From NCBI GenBank assembly GCA_017305935.1, contig JAFKJU010000011.1, forward strand, positions 124,001-188,000: a DNA stretch of 64,000 nucleotides, written 5' to 3'. How positions within the stretch are numbered: position 1 is the first letter of the stretch; the number at the start of each line of letters is the position of its first letter. The DNA is from Hyphomicrobiales bacterium. Lineage in GTDB: Bacteria; Pseudomonadota; Alphaproteobacteria; Rhizobiales; Rhizobiaceae. A model generated the notes under the pieces. That model did no database searches. It was not told the DNA's origin and worked only from the letters and a program-made list of their open reading frames with translations. Positions 28,269 through 37,309 of the stretch are shown one piece after another. Made by a program: the position numbers and the translations under genes.

Positions 28269-29159
28269 TCAAGCCGTTGCCGGCGCCCGGTTGCGGCGCA
28301 TTTCCGCCCAGATATGGCCGAACAGGGCGGCGAGTACGATCGGGCCGCCGATCAGCGTCGCCTGAGACGGCATCTCATTCATGAACAGCCAGACCCAGAG
28401 CGGCGTGATCGGCACTTCAAGCGCCGTCAGCAGGCTGGCATCGGCGGCCGGCACCCAGCGCGAGCCGAAGGTATAGAGAATGAGGCCGAGCGCATTCTGC
28501 ACCACTGCGAACAGCATGATCAGCCGCACGTCATGGCCGGCCAGCGCCATAGGCGCGGCGAACCAGATGGTGATCAGCGAACACAGCCAGGCCGAAAACA
28601 TCATCGCCGGCAGCATATGCACGTCGCGATGCTTGCGCATGACGGTGGCGAACAGCGCGCCGCTCAGCGTCATCGCCAGCGCCAGCCCCTTGCCGAGCAG
28701 GCTGTTGCCGCTGGCATTACCGACATCACCGAGCATGACCAGCACACCGGCCAGCGCCACGGAGGCGGCGATCAAGGTCGCCCGGCTCGGCCGCTCGCCG
28801 ATGGTGAGATAGGCGACGCCCGCTGTCATGAAGGGCAGCGTCGCATAGATGACCATCGCATCGGCGACGCTGGTGTAATAGATCGCGCCGAGGCCGGTGA
28901 TCATACCGGTCGTCGACAGCACCGTCGCCCACAGCGTCGGCCAGCGCATGGCGAGCAGGATGCTCCAGGCGCGGCGACGCTCCAGATAGAGGAAGAACAG
29001 CCCGACCGCCGTGCCCGAAAACAGGCCGCGCACGCAGATGATCGTCATCAGGTCGGCCTGGATGCTGCGCATGAACAGGCCGGACAGCGACCAGGCCAGC
29101 GCCGACAGCGAGACGTACAGCACGCCAAGCCGATACTGCCTCTGTTCCGCCAGGGTCAT
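28269..29159 (-). CDS. EamA/DMT-family transporter
   Basis: A 296-aa inner-membrane protein with ten predicted helices forming two EamA repeats, one starting with LYVSLSALAWSLSGLFMR and the second with LGKGLALAMTLSGALFATVMR. GSRWVPAADASLLTALEVPITPLWVWLFMNEMPS is typical of the second repeat. Members export metabolites or amino acids. I placed the start at 29159 (MTLAEQ); the frame is open to 29237. It converges on the cupin regulator. Substrate unknown. Confidence 0.85.
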   Translation of the reverse strand: MTLAEQRQYRLGVLYVSLSALAWSLSGLFMRSIQADLMTIICVRGLFSGTAVGLFFLYLERRRAWSILLAMRWPTLWATVLSTTGMITGLGAIYYTSVADAMVIYATLPFMTAGVAYLTIGERPSRATLIAASVALAGVLVMLGDVGNASGNSLLGKGLALAMTLSGALFATVMRKHRDVHMLPAMMFSAWLCSLITIWFAAPMALAGHDVRLIMLFAVVQNALGLILYTFGSRWVPAADASLLTALEVPITPLWVWLFMNEMPSQATLIGGPIVLAALFGHIWAEMRRNRAPATA

Positions 29160-29300
29160 CTCGAATCGTCCGGAAAGTTTGAAGATTGAAATTCCTATCG
29201 CCGCGCGCGGGCCGCGACAAGCGGCCGGCGGACGCAAACCGGCCTTTGTGAAAAATTCTTTTCGGGCGGCGAGGGGCGCAATGCGCCCCTGCGGCAGGGT

Positions 29301-29915
29301 TTAGCGGTAAGGCTTGAACAGGGTCTCGACAGCCGTGATCTCGTTCGGTCTGAGATCATGGCCGCCGGAATGCCAGACGAGCGTCATATCCGCGCGTTGC
29401 GCGGTAAAGTAATCGGCCAGCGCGCGGGTGAGATCAGGCGGGCAGATCGGATCGCGCTCGCCCGCAGTGATCAGCACCGCGCGGTCGGCGAGATCGGGAT
29501 TGTCGGCCGGCCGGAACGGGATCAGCGGATGCAAAAGCGCCGCCGCGTCGAACAATCCGCGCTCGATCATAAGGTTGGCGAGGATGTTGGCGCCGTTCGA
29601 AAAACCGAGGCCGAGCACCGCGCCCGCCTGATGCGCTTGCGTCTGCGCGGCGACGAAATCGGCCATCTTGGCGGTGGCGCGTGTCAGATCCGCCATGTCG
29701 TAGACGCCTTCGCCGGTGCGGCGGAAGAAGCGAGCCGCACCGTATTCGGAAACGTCGCCGCGCGGCGAAACGATGCTCGCCTCCGGCAGCAGCCGGCTGG
29801 CGAAATCGAAGAACTGGTTTTCATCGCCGCCGGTGCCGTGGAAGGCGAACAGGATCGGTTTGCCGGGTGCACCGGGGCGAACCCGGTGCACATAGGTTTC
29901 GGACTCAGTGGTCAT
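29301..29915 (-). CDS. Alpha/beta hydrolase, MhqD-like carboxylesterase
   Basis: A 204-aa esterase of the phospholipase/carboxylesterase family. The oxyanion region is FAFHGTGGDENQFF, the nucleophile elbow is GLGFSNGAN, the acid follows in ITAGERDPICPP and the catalytic His is in HSGGHDLRPNE. It lies 13 bases downstream of a ring-cleaving dioxygenase; the same pairing in Bacillus (mhqD with mhqO) protects against quinones and catechols. No MarR repressor is adjacent here. Confidence 0.85.
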   Translation of the reverse strand: MTTESETYVHRVRPGAPGKPILFAFHGTGGDENQFFDFASRLLPEASIVSPRGDVSEYGAARFFRRTGEGVYDMADLTRATAKMADFVAAQTQAHQAGAVLGLGFSNGANILANLMIERGLFDAAALLHPLIPFRPADNPDLADRAVLITAGERDPICPPDLTRALADYFTAQRADMTLVWHSGGHDLRPNEITAVETLFKPYR

Positions 29916-29928
29916 GGTTCTGTCCTCC

Positions 29929-30861
29929 TCAGCCTTCGAGCGGCTGCAGATGCTGTTCCAGAAGGCTGCGCAGATGCGCGTGCTGGCTCGGCAGCTTCAG
30001 GGCTTCGCCCAGATGCGCCTTGTCCTCGTCACGCTCGAAGCCGGGCTCGTTGGTGGCGATTTCGAACAGCACGCCGCCCGGCGTGCGGAAATAGATCGCC
30101 CAGAAATAATCGCGATCGATGACCGGGGTCACCTGATAGCCGGTCTCCATCAGCGCCTTACGCACTTCGAGCTGCTTCTGGCGGTTCTCGACCGCGAAGG
30201 CGACGTGATGGACGGAGCCTGCGCCCTGCGCGGCGCGTGCGATGCTCGGCATAGTCTCCAGGTCGATCGTATGCGCGTCATTGCCACCGGGCACAATCAT
30301 ACGGGTGACACCGTCACGGCTTTCCAGCGGCTGATAACCCATGAAGCTCAGCAACTCCTTGGTCGCGCCCTCGTCACGCAAACGCAGCGACACGGAATGG
30401 AAACCGCGGATGGCGTGATCGGCGTCGAGGCTACCGGCCGTCCAAGGCGCGCGGCTATCCTTCTCGACCTCAACCAGCGCGAAGCCGTCGCCGTCGGGGC
30501 CGGAGAAATGCAAGCGCTTCTCGCCAAAAGCCTCGTCGGCCTTCATGCCGTTGAGGCCGAGGCCCGACAGACGCTCCTGCCAGAAACCGAGCGAGCCCTT
30601 GGGCACAGAGAAAAGCGTCGTACCGACTTCGCCGGTGCCGGGACGGCCGCGGGCGATATCCGGGAACGGGAAATAGGTCATGACGGTGCCCGGCGTGCCG
30701 GTCTCGTCGCCGTAGTAGAGATGGTAGACGTCGGGCGAATCGAAATTCACCGTCTTCTTGACGCGGCGCAGGCCGAGCGTATGGGTGAAGAACGCATTGT
30801 TGGTACGGGCATCGGCAGCCATGGAGGTGACGTGGTGCAGCCCTTTGATCTGATCGATCAT
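29929..30861 (-). CDS. Ring-cleaving dioxygenase, MhqO-like
   Basis: A 310-aa extradiol dioxygenase made of two glyoxalase/vicinal-oxygen-chelate halves. Metal ligands are suggested by GLHHVTSMA (His9), VHHVAFAVENRQKQ in the second half, and FEIATNEPGFERDED at the end. LGLRRVKKTVNFDSPDVYHLYYGD is a signature of the MhqO/MhqA subgroup. It is transcribed ahead of the MhqD-like esterase. It likely opens hydroquinone or catechol rings during quinone stress. Confidence 0.88.
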   Translation of the reverse strand: MIDQIKGLHHVTSMAADARTNNAFFTHTLGLRRVKKTVNFDSPDVYHLYYGDETGTPGTVMTYFPFPDIARGRPGTGEVGTTLFSVPKGSLGFWQERLSGLGLNGMKADEAFGEKRLHFSGPDGDGFALVEVEKDSRAPWTAGSLDADHAIRGFHSVSLRLRDEGATKELLSFMGYQPLESRDGVTRMIVPGGNDAHTIDLETMPSIARAAQGAGSVHHVAFAVENRQKQLEVRKALMETGYQVTPVIDRDYFWAIYFRTPGGVLFEIATNEPGFERDEDKAHLGEALKLPSQHAHLRSLLEQHLQPLEG

Positions 30862-30910
30862 GATAAGCCCCTTTCGGACCGGAAACGGCCGGTTGCTTCC
30901 TTTGTTTCAC

Positions 30911-30954
30911 GCAATTCCGGACGCAAAATCGCTACGCACTTTTGCTGGAATTGC
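30911..30954. repeat. Rhizobial palindromic repeat with two nested stems
   Basis: GCAATTCC (30911-30918) pairs with GGAATTGC (30947-30954), and GCAAAA (30923-30928) pairs with TTTTGC (30940-30945). The element lies 50 bases upstream of the MhqO-like gene, in a 202-base gap otherwise without features. It resembles the repeat at 28221-28243 in its AAAA/TTTT core. Confidence 0.55.
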
Positions 30955-31063
30955 TCTGGGCTCAAGATGATGCCAAGCCGGCTTTTGCGCCAGCCTCCGG
31001 GATCTCTACGGATTGTTCACTTGGCGTTGACGACAAGCCTTTATCGTTCATGATAGAATGATA

Positions 31064-31765
31064 TCAGGCGGCCTCGACCCGCTCCGGCAGCCGCCAGTCG
31101 ATCGGCTCGCGCCCCTGCGCTTCGAGAAAGGCATTCGCCTTGGAAAAATGCCGGCAGCCGAAAAAGCCGTTATGGGCCGAGAGCGGCGACGGATGCACCG
31201 ATTTCAGCACCAGATGCCGCTTGGTATCGACGAAGGCCGCCTTCTTCTGCGCATAGGAGCCCCAGAGCATGAAGACGACCGGGTGCGGCTGCTCGTTGAC
31301 GGCGCGGATGGCGGCGTCGGTGAAACGCTCCCAGCCCTTGCCCTGATGGGCGGCGGCGCGCCCCTCCTCCACCGTCAGCACGCTGTTGAGCAGCAGCACG
31401 CCCTGGCGCGCCCAGCTTTCGAGGAAACCGTGGCGGGCGGGGGGAATGCCGAGATCGGTTTCCAGCTCCTTGTAGATGTTGACCAGCGACGGCGGGATGC
31501 GCACGCCCGGCCGCACGCTGAAGCACAGCCCATGCGCCTGCCCCGCGCCATGATAGGGATCCTGGCCCAGGATCACCACCCGCACCTGGTCGAGCGGCGT
31601 CAGGTCCATGGCGCGGAAAAATTCGGCTCCGCGTGGAAAGATGTGTTTTCCCTTGGCTTTCTCTTCCACCAGGAACTCGCGCAGCTGCTGCATGTAGGGG
31701 CTGGAAAATTCATCGCCGAGCGCGAGCTTCCAGCTCTCCTCCAGTTTCACCGCCGTATCCGTCAT
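31064..31765 (-). CDS. ung: Uracil-DNA glycosylase
   Basis: A 233-aa family 1 enzyme that excises uracil from DNA. The water-activating loop is [18 protein letters not shown] with catalytic Asp69. The C-terminal [25 protein letters not shown] supplies the minor-groove loop and its His. Length is normal. A weak inverted repeat (GCCT...AGGC, 31037-31069) overlaps its stop codon. Confidence 0.95.
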   Translation of the reverse strand: MTDTAVKLEESWKLALGDEFSSPYMQQLREFLVEEKAKGKHIFPRGAEFFRAMDLTPLDQVRVVILGQDPYHGAGQAHGLCFSVRPGVRIPPSLVNIYKELETDLGIPPARHGFLESWARQGVLLLNSVLTVEEGRAAAHQGKGWERFTDAAIRAVNEQPHPVVFMLWGSYAQKKAAFVDTKRHLVLKSVHPSPLSAHNGFFGCRHFSKANAFLEAQGREPIDWRLPERVEAA

Positions 31766-31850
31766 CGCCGCCTCCGCTTGCCTGTCCGTGCCTTGATTGA
31801 GGGCGCGGGCGCGGCAGTGTCAAGATGCGAGGACCGTTTTCCCGGATCGC

Positions 31851-32891
31851 TCAGGCCTTGCAACTGCCGCCCTTCTTGCGGCGGCCGATGGCGTCGATCA
31901 GCACCGGCAATTGCCCGCGATCGCCTTTGGCGGTCGGCTGGATGTTGAGTGCTTCGCTTTCCGGCCACCAGTCGCCGGCCGCCCAATAGCTCCAGCCGAG
32001 CCAGACATCGCCGTTGCGCTCCAGCCGCCGCAGCACATTCGACAGCGCCTGCAGGCAAGTCTTGTTGGCGGGTACGCCGATCTCGCCGAGAAAACCCTTC
32101 TTGCCCTGCTTCCGCAGCCAGCCGGAGACGTCGGAAATCGCCTTCAGCCCGGCCGCCTCGCTGTCGCAATCGCTGCCACCGCCGGAGAAGTCATGGTTGA
32201 GATACTGGTGGAATTCATAGGCGAAATTGTCGACGGGATCGCGTACGCCGCCCATGACATCAGCATTGACGCCGTTCGGGGTGTTCTCGTGCCAGCTTTG
32301 GCCACCGGTATGGTTGGTGCCGGGCACCAGGATCAGGTTTTTGGCGCCCACCGCGCGGATCGCCGTGATCGCCGCGTTGGCAGCCTCCAGCCAGAGGCGC
32401 GCGTCGATACGGTTCGGCTCGTTCATCAAACCGAAATAGACATGTCTGTCGTCCTGGAATTCCGCTGCCAGCCGGCCCCAGAAGCCGGCGAAGGCGGAGA
32501 CGGGCACGCTTGTCGTGCCGATCTTCTCCTCGTCATAGGCCGCATAATTGTGCGGATCGAGGATGACGACCATGCCGCGGGCCCGCGCCGCCGCCACGGT
32601 CTCTTTGAGACGCCGCAGTTCGAGCGGGTCGAGCGCCGCGTCGAGCTTCGGCTGCAGATGCTCCCATTTGAACGGCAGGCGGATGACGTTCATGCCCTTG
32701 GCGGCGAAGTGATCGATCGTCTTGACCGAGGGATAGATATAATCCTTGCCGTAGACGCCGCGCCCCTGGCCGAAATCGGCCCCCGCGAGGTTGACGCCCT
32801 GCAGACAGGCGGCCTGCGCCGTCTTCAGACCGGTAAGCGACAGCGTCGCCGCCAGCAGCGTGGAGAGGACCGGACGAAGCGGAGGAACCAT
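31851..32891 (-). CDS. Secreted glycoside hydrolase family 5 (endoglucanase-like)
   Basis: A 346-aa exported glycanase. A signal peptide covers about residues 1-27 (VLSTLLAATLSLTGLKTAQA). The TIM barrel carries GMNVIRLPFKWEHLQP, the acid/base motif LMNEPN and the nucleophile in FLGEIGVPA. Such enzymes cut beta-1,4-glucans or related glycans, and in EPS clusters they trim the secreted polymer. I prefer ATG 32891 because the signal peptide then starts normally; ATG 32942 would add 17 residues. It is divergent from the O-antigen-ligase-type gene. Confidence 0.87.
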   Translation of the reverse strand: MVPPLRPVLSTLLAATLSLTGLKTAQAACLQGVNLAGADFGQGRGVYGKDYIYPSVKTIDHFAAKGMNVIRLPFKWEHLQPKLDAALDPLELRRLKETVAAARARGMVVILDPHNYAAYDEEKIGTTSVPVSAFAGFWGRLAAEFQDDRHVYFGLMNEPNRIDARLWLEAANAAITAIRAVGAKNLILVPGTNHTGGQSWHENTPNGVNADVMGGVRDPVDNFAYEFHQYLNHDFSGGGSDCDSEAAGLKAISDVSGWLRKQGKKGFLGEIGVPANKTCLQALSNVLRRLERNGDVWLGWSYWAAGDWWPESEALNIQPTAKGDRGQLPVLIDAIGRRKKGGSCKA

Positions 32892-33159
32892 ATCTGCAAA
32901 CCTTTGCCTTATGCCGGACGACACGCCAAAACGTTGCGCCATGACCGCACCCGGCCGCTTTCTAGCACCGCGATTGCTAACGGCTCGCTAAGCCCTGTTG
33001 CAAAAGGCGACAAGCTGTGATCATCGGGCTGCGATCCATTCGAGGATCGACCGATGTTCGGGGGCGGCGCGCCGCCGCCGAAATTATGCCCGGAATGACG
33101 CGCAGGCGATGAGGCGGCGCTTGCGAACCGAACGGCCCGAATGCGGTGGAGACGAACAC

Positions 33160-34497
33160 TTGGATGCCCTGAACGCTATCGAAACCCGTGTGAAACTGCC
33201 CGTGGCCCTTGCCGTTCTCGGCAGCCTTCTGTGGATCCTGATGGCGACCGCGACGGTCATCGAGAGCGACACCTACCGTTACGCCACCGTGCTGCTGACG
33301 CTGATCGGCGGCTATTATTCCTATACGCGGCTGTCCTTCGTGCGCATGCACTGGGCCGGCTGGCTGTGCATCGCCTGGACGCTCTATGCCGTCGCCCGCT
33401 TCCTGCTTCTGATCTACAGCTCGCCGGACCGCCAGCGCGGCGCGTCGGAATGGCTGTATTTCTTCCCGCTGTTCTTTCCCTTCCTGGGGGCGGCGCTGGT
33501 CGTCTACCGTCCCTATGTGTCGCGCATTCTCGCCGGCTATTTCGTGCTGGCGCTGATCTTCCTGCTGATCCTCACCGACTACCGCGGCATTCTTTCGGGC
33601 GAGCCGGTGACGCCGATGATCCAGCACAACCGCATCCATGGCGCCGTCGCCTGTGGCTTCATGCTGATCGGCGCGTTCTTCTGGATGATGCACAATCTCT
33701 GTCACCATGCATGGTCCGACTGGCGGCTGCGCCTGTCGGTGACCTGTACGCCACCGATCGTCCTGCTCAGCCTGCTCAACATCTTCGGCTCCAAATCGAA
33801 GGGCGTTTGGATGGCGATGGCGATCACCCTGCCGCTGATCTATCTGCTGGCGCATGGCTATATGCGCGCCCGCTTCATCCGCGTTCTCGGCGCGGCGATG
33901 GCGATCTGTCTGGTGGCCGGCATCGCGCTGTTCTGGGGCAATATCGCCCAGACGGCGGGGCCGACGATCAACGCCATCGGCGCGACCGTGCAGGAGCTTT
34001 CCAATTCCGGCGACGTCTCCTCCGCCGTCCATGACGCCATCCGCTCCGAGGACACGCCGCTGTCGATGAACGAGCGCATGCAGCTCTGGACCAATGCCTG
34101 GGAAATCTTTCGGACCTCGCCGGTCTTCGGCCAGGGCAACGACTGGCTGGAGAGCTGGCAGAAGACCGAATATGCCAATGTCGGCTATACGCTGCTGCAC
34201 AACGGCTATTTGGAGATCCTCGTGCGCCACGGCCTGTTCGGGCTCACCGTCTTTGCCCTGCTGCTCGCCGTCTTCGTCGATGCCATCAGGCGCGCCCGGC
34301 GTCTCGGGCTGATGTCGCTGCAGGCGGCGCATGCCTATTACGCGTCGATTGCCTATTTCTGCCTGACGCTGCTCAGCAATTCCAACAATCGCCTGGCGAT
34401 CGGGGAAAGCTTCTTCATGATCGTGGCGGCCATCGCCTTCCATTGCCTGATCCTGATCGAGATCCAGGAAAAAGGCTGGCCTGAGGAAAAGGCCTGA
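33160..34497 (+). CDS. O-antigen ligase/polymerase-family membrane protein
   Basis: A protein of about 445 aa with ten or more hydrophobic helices and the Wzy_C/WaaL hallmark HNGYLEILVRHGLFGL in the large loop near the C-terminus. Such proteins polymerise repeat units or ligate glycan to a carrier. The start is uncertain: TTG 33160 has GGAG eight bases upstream and begins near the first helix, whereas ATG 33109 has no good ribosome site. The 268-base divergent gap to the GH5 gene has no recognised operator. Neighbours make a role in surface or exopolysaccharide likely. Confidence 0.8.
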   Translation: MDALNAIETRVKLPVALAVLGSLLWILMATATVIESDTYRYATVLLTLIGGYYSYTRLSFVRMHWAGWLCIAWTLYAVARFLLLIYSSPDRQRGASEWLYFFPLFFPFLGAALVVYRPYVSRILAGYFVLALIFLLILTDYRGILSGEPVTPMIQHNRIHGAVACGFMLIGAFFWMMHNLCHHAWSDWRLRLSVTCTPPIVLLSLLNIFGSKSKGVWMAMAITLPLIYLLAHGYMRARFIRVLGAAMAICLVAGIALFWGNIAQTAGPTINAIGATVQELSNSGDVSSAVHDAIRSEDTPLSMNERMQLWTNAWEIFRTSPVFGQGNDWLESWQKTEYANVGYTLLHNGYLEILVRHGLFGLTVFALLLAVFVDAIRRARRLGLMSLQAAHAYYASIAYFCLTLLSNSNNRLAIGESFFMIVAAIAFHCLILIEIQEKGWPEEKA

Positions 34498-34529
34498 CGC
34501 TTTTCAGGGAAAAGCGGGGGCCGATAATA

Positions 34530-36488
34530 TCAGGCCGCATGTTCCGAAGGCGCCGACGCCCGTTCGGCATTGATGAGATCAACGACCTCGCCGGTCGGCT
34601 TGTAGCCGGAAACGAGGGTCTGCAGGAAGGCGCGCGCCTCGACGATGTCGTTGCGGTCGAGGATCTCGTCCAGTTCCGCCAGTTTTGCTTCAAGCTCCGG
34701 CCACGGCAGAAAGTCCTCGCGCGCCTTCATGATGCGCGGATGCTGGGTCGGCATCGGATTGTCGCCGATCAGCAATTCCTCGTAGAGTTTTTCGCCGGGA
34801 CGCAGGCCCATGACCGCCAGCTCGATATCCCCATCGGGATTGTCGTCGTCGCGCACCGAATAGCCCGAGAGCTCGATGATGCGCCGGGCGAGATCGATGA
34901 TCTTCACCGGCTGGCCCATGTCGAGGATGAAGAGATCGCCGCCCTGCGACATGGCGCCGGCCTGGATGACGAGCTGCGAGGCCTCGGGGATGGTCATGAA
35001 ATAGCGGGTGATGTCGGGATGGGTCAGCGTCACCGGCCCGCCGTCGCGCACCTGCTGGCGAAACAGCGGCACCACCGAGCCGGAGGAGCCGAGCACATTG
35101 CCGAAGCGCACCATGGAGAAGTTGGTCGCAGGTTCGCCACTGGCTGCGCCTTGGGCGGCAAGCGCCTGCAGTACCATCTCCGCCAGCCGCTTGCTGGCGC
35201 CCATGATATTGGTCGGGCGCACCGCCTTGTCGGTGCTGATCAGCACGAAATTCTTCACCCCCGCCTCGCGCGCCACGGTCGCGGCGGTCAGCGTGCCGAG
35301 CACGTTGTTGCGGATGCCCTCGGCCGGATTGTATTCGACCAGCGGCACATGCTTGTAGGCCGCGGCATGATAGATCGTCTCCGGCCGCCAACTGGCCATG
35401 ATGTGGCGCAGGCGCTGGGCGTCGCGCACCGTGGCGATGAAGGGAATGATCTGGATATCCGACGCGCCGGCATGGTCGCGCAGCTTGGTCAGTTCCGAAA
35501 GGATTTCATAGAGCGCGAATTCGCTCTGCTCGACCAGCAGCAGGGTCGAGGGTCCGCATTTGAGGATCTGGCGGCACAGTTCGCTGCCGATCGAACCGCC
35601 CGCGCCGGTCACCATCACCACGCGGCCGCGAATGTTGCGCTCCAGCAGGTCGCGCTCGGGCTCGACGGCATTGCGGCCGAGCAGATCCTCGATATCGAGT
35701 TCTCGCAGCGTGGAGACGGCGACACGGCCGGTGGCGATCGCCGTCAGATCCGGCAAAGTGCGGACATTGACCTTGGCCTTGCGGATGCTTTCGAGGATGG
35801 CGTTGCGGCGCCTGCGGTCGGCGGAGGGAATGGCGAGCAGCACGTCGCTGATGCCGAAGGCCTCGGCGATGCCGGCGAGGTCGCGCGGATCGTAGATCGG
35901 CAGGCCGCCCATGATCGAGCCCTGCAGGCGCTCGTCGTCGTCGAGATAACCGGCGACCTTGAGTTCGAGGCTGTTGGCGAGCGCGCCGGCGAGCTGGCGC
36001 CCGGCATTGCCCGCGCCATAGATCAGCACCTTGGACATGGAATTGCGGCGCAAGAGCCGGTGATAGGCATCCCCCAACCAATAACGCGTCAGCAGGCGCG
36101 ACAGGCCGATGGCGATCAGGAGAAGCAGCGGCTGCAGCAGGCCGACGGTGCGCGGCACGCCCGGCACGCTGACGGCGGTGAACAGCGCCACGAACAGAAG
36201 CCCGTAGATCGCCACCGCCTTCAAGACGGTGATGAAGGCCGACCAGCCGGCATAGCGGAAGATGGCGCGGTAGAGCCCCATGACGATGAAGATCGGCAAG
36301 GCCAGCATCAACGACACGGCGACCGGCAGCCATTCGATGCCCGACAGCGCCACCCAGCCATCGAGGCGGAAGCAATAAGCAAGCCAGACCGTGATGACGC
36401 ACAGGCTCGCATCGACGCCAAGCGCCAGAAGCCGTTTGATGAAGCGCGGCAGGGCCAGGAACGGCGCCGCATATTTTTCCGCCAGCAT
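34530..36488 (-). CDS. Polysaccharide biosynthesis nucleotide-sugar dehydratase (FlaA1/CapD/WbpM-like)
   Basis: A 652-aa membrane-anchored enzyme. Four N-terminal helices (about residues 18-125) precede a first Rossmann region with VLIYGAGNAGRQ and then the catalytic SDR domain with VVMVTGAGGSIGSELCRQI. The active site reads LISTDKAVRPTNIMGASKR, a Met-x3-Lys in place of Tyr-x3-Lys as in WbpM/PglF. These enzymes convert UDP-GlcNAc to the 4-keto-6-deoxy intermediate of QuiNAc, FucNAc or bacillosamine-type sugars. It converges on the ligase-type gene and is followed upstream by a sugar transferase on the same strand. Confidence 0.9.
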   Translation of the reverse strand: MLAEKYAAPFLALPRFIKRLLALGVDASLCVITVWLAYCFRLDGWVALSGIEWLPVAVSLMLALPIFIVMGLYRAIFRYAGWSAFITVLKAVAIYGLLFVALFTAVSVPGVPRTVGLLQPLLLLIAIGLSRLLTRYWLGDAYHRLLRRNSMSKVLIYGAGNAGRQLAGALANSLELKVAGYLDDDERLQGSIMGGLPIYDPRDLAGIAEAFGISDVLLAIPSADRRRRNAILESIRKAKVNVRTLPDLTAIATGRVAVSTLRELDIEDLLGRNAVEPERDLLERNIRGRVVMVTGAGGSIGSELCRQILKCGPSTLLLVEQSEFALYEILSELTKLRDHAGASDIQIIPFIATVRDAQRLRHIMASWRPETIYHAAAYKHVPLVEYNPAEGIRNNVLGTLTAATVAREAGVKNFVLISTDKAVRPTNIMGASKRLAEMVLQALAAQGAASGEPATNFSMVRFGNVLGSSGSVVPLFRQQVRDGGPVTLTHPDITRYFMTIPEASQLVIQAGAMSQGGDLFILDMGQPVKIIDLARRIIELSGYSVRDDDNPDGDIELAVMGLRPGEKLYEELLIGDNPMPTQHPRIMKAREDFLPWPELEAKLAELDEILDRNDIVEARAFLQTLVSGYKPTGEVVDLINAERASAPSEHAA

Positions 36489-36647
36489 CGACTGCCACTC
36501 AACCTTTCAGACGCGCCCGGCACGTCCCGAAGCGTTTGGTTCGTGCCAAACCGCTGTAAGCCTTATATCACGACGATTTGATGTCCGCTGCCATCACAAC
36601 CGCCAATCGGCGCGTTTCCCCCGCCCTGTCTCCCGAAAGCCTCGGTA

Positions 36648-37232
36648 TCAATGGGCGACGCCATGGCGGCCGGCGACGCGGAAAAAGGTTTTCAACAGGA
36701 TCTGCACGTCGAAGATCAGCGAGCGGCGACGCAGGTAATCCTCGTCCAGCCGCACCTTTTCCGGGACGGACAGCTCGTCGCGACCGTTGATCTGCGCCCA
36801 GCCGGTGAGGCCGGGGGCCAGCACATGCACGCCGCGCTCAGTGCGCAGCGCCACGAGGTCGTGCTGGTTGAACAGCGCCGGGCGCGGGCCGACGAAACTC
36901 ATGTCTCCCTTCAGGATCGACCAGAGCTGCGGCAATTCGTCGAGGCTGCTGCGGCGCAGGAAGGAGCCGACCGGCGTCAGGTAGCTCTCCGGCCGCGCCA
37001 GCAGGTGTGTCGCGACCTCGGGCGTATCGATGCGCATGCTGCGGAATTTCGGCATGCGGAAGATGCGGTTGTTGCGGCCGACGCGATCCGACCAGTAGAG
37101 CGCCGGCCCCGGCGACGTCAGCCTGACCACCAGCGCGACCAGCGCAATCGGCACGGCAAGGACGACGAGCGCGACCAGGGCGATCGAAAAATCGAAAAGG
37201 CGCTTCAAAAGAGCTCCGACTGTGTGTAGCAA
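36648..37232 (-). CDS. Initiating sugar-1-phosphate transferase (WcaJ/PglC-type)
   Basis: A 194-aa bacterial sugar transferase. One hydrophobic re-entrant N-terminal helix (FDFSIALVALVVLAVPIALVALVV) is followed by the catalytic core KFRSMR, SFLRRSSLDELPQLWSILKGDMSFVGPRP and the C-terminal GLTGWAQINGRDEL. It loads the first sugar onto undecaprenyl phosphate; the short PglC-like form usually takes diNAc or QuiNAc-type sugars, fitting the dehydratase 159 bases downstream. The start is TTG at 37232 preceded by GAGG. Confidence 0.9.
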   Translation of the reverse strand: MLHTVGALLKRLFDFSIALVALVVLAVPIALVALVVRLTSPGPALYWSDRVGRNNRIFRMPKFRSMRIDTPEVATHLLARPESYLTPVGSFLRRSSLDELPQLWSILKGDMSFVGPRPALFNQHDLVALRTERGVHVLAPGLTGWAQINGRDELSVPEKVRLDEDYLRRRSLIFDVQILLKTFFRVAGRHGVAH

Positions 37233-37309
37233 AAAGGCCTCGCAGGCTGCAAAACGCGCGCCTGCATATCAATTTCCGCGAATAACGGCAAGGCGGGCGC
37301 CACCGCCCT

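Noticed and set aside
31037-31069. Terminator or operator at the end of ung
   Set aside because: The pairing GCCT..TATCGTTC / GAATGATA..AGGC is imperfect and AT-rich, with no T-run or repeated half-site nearby.
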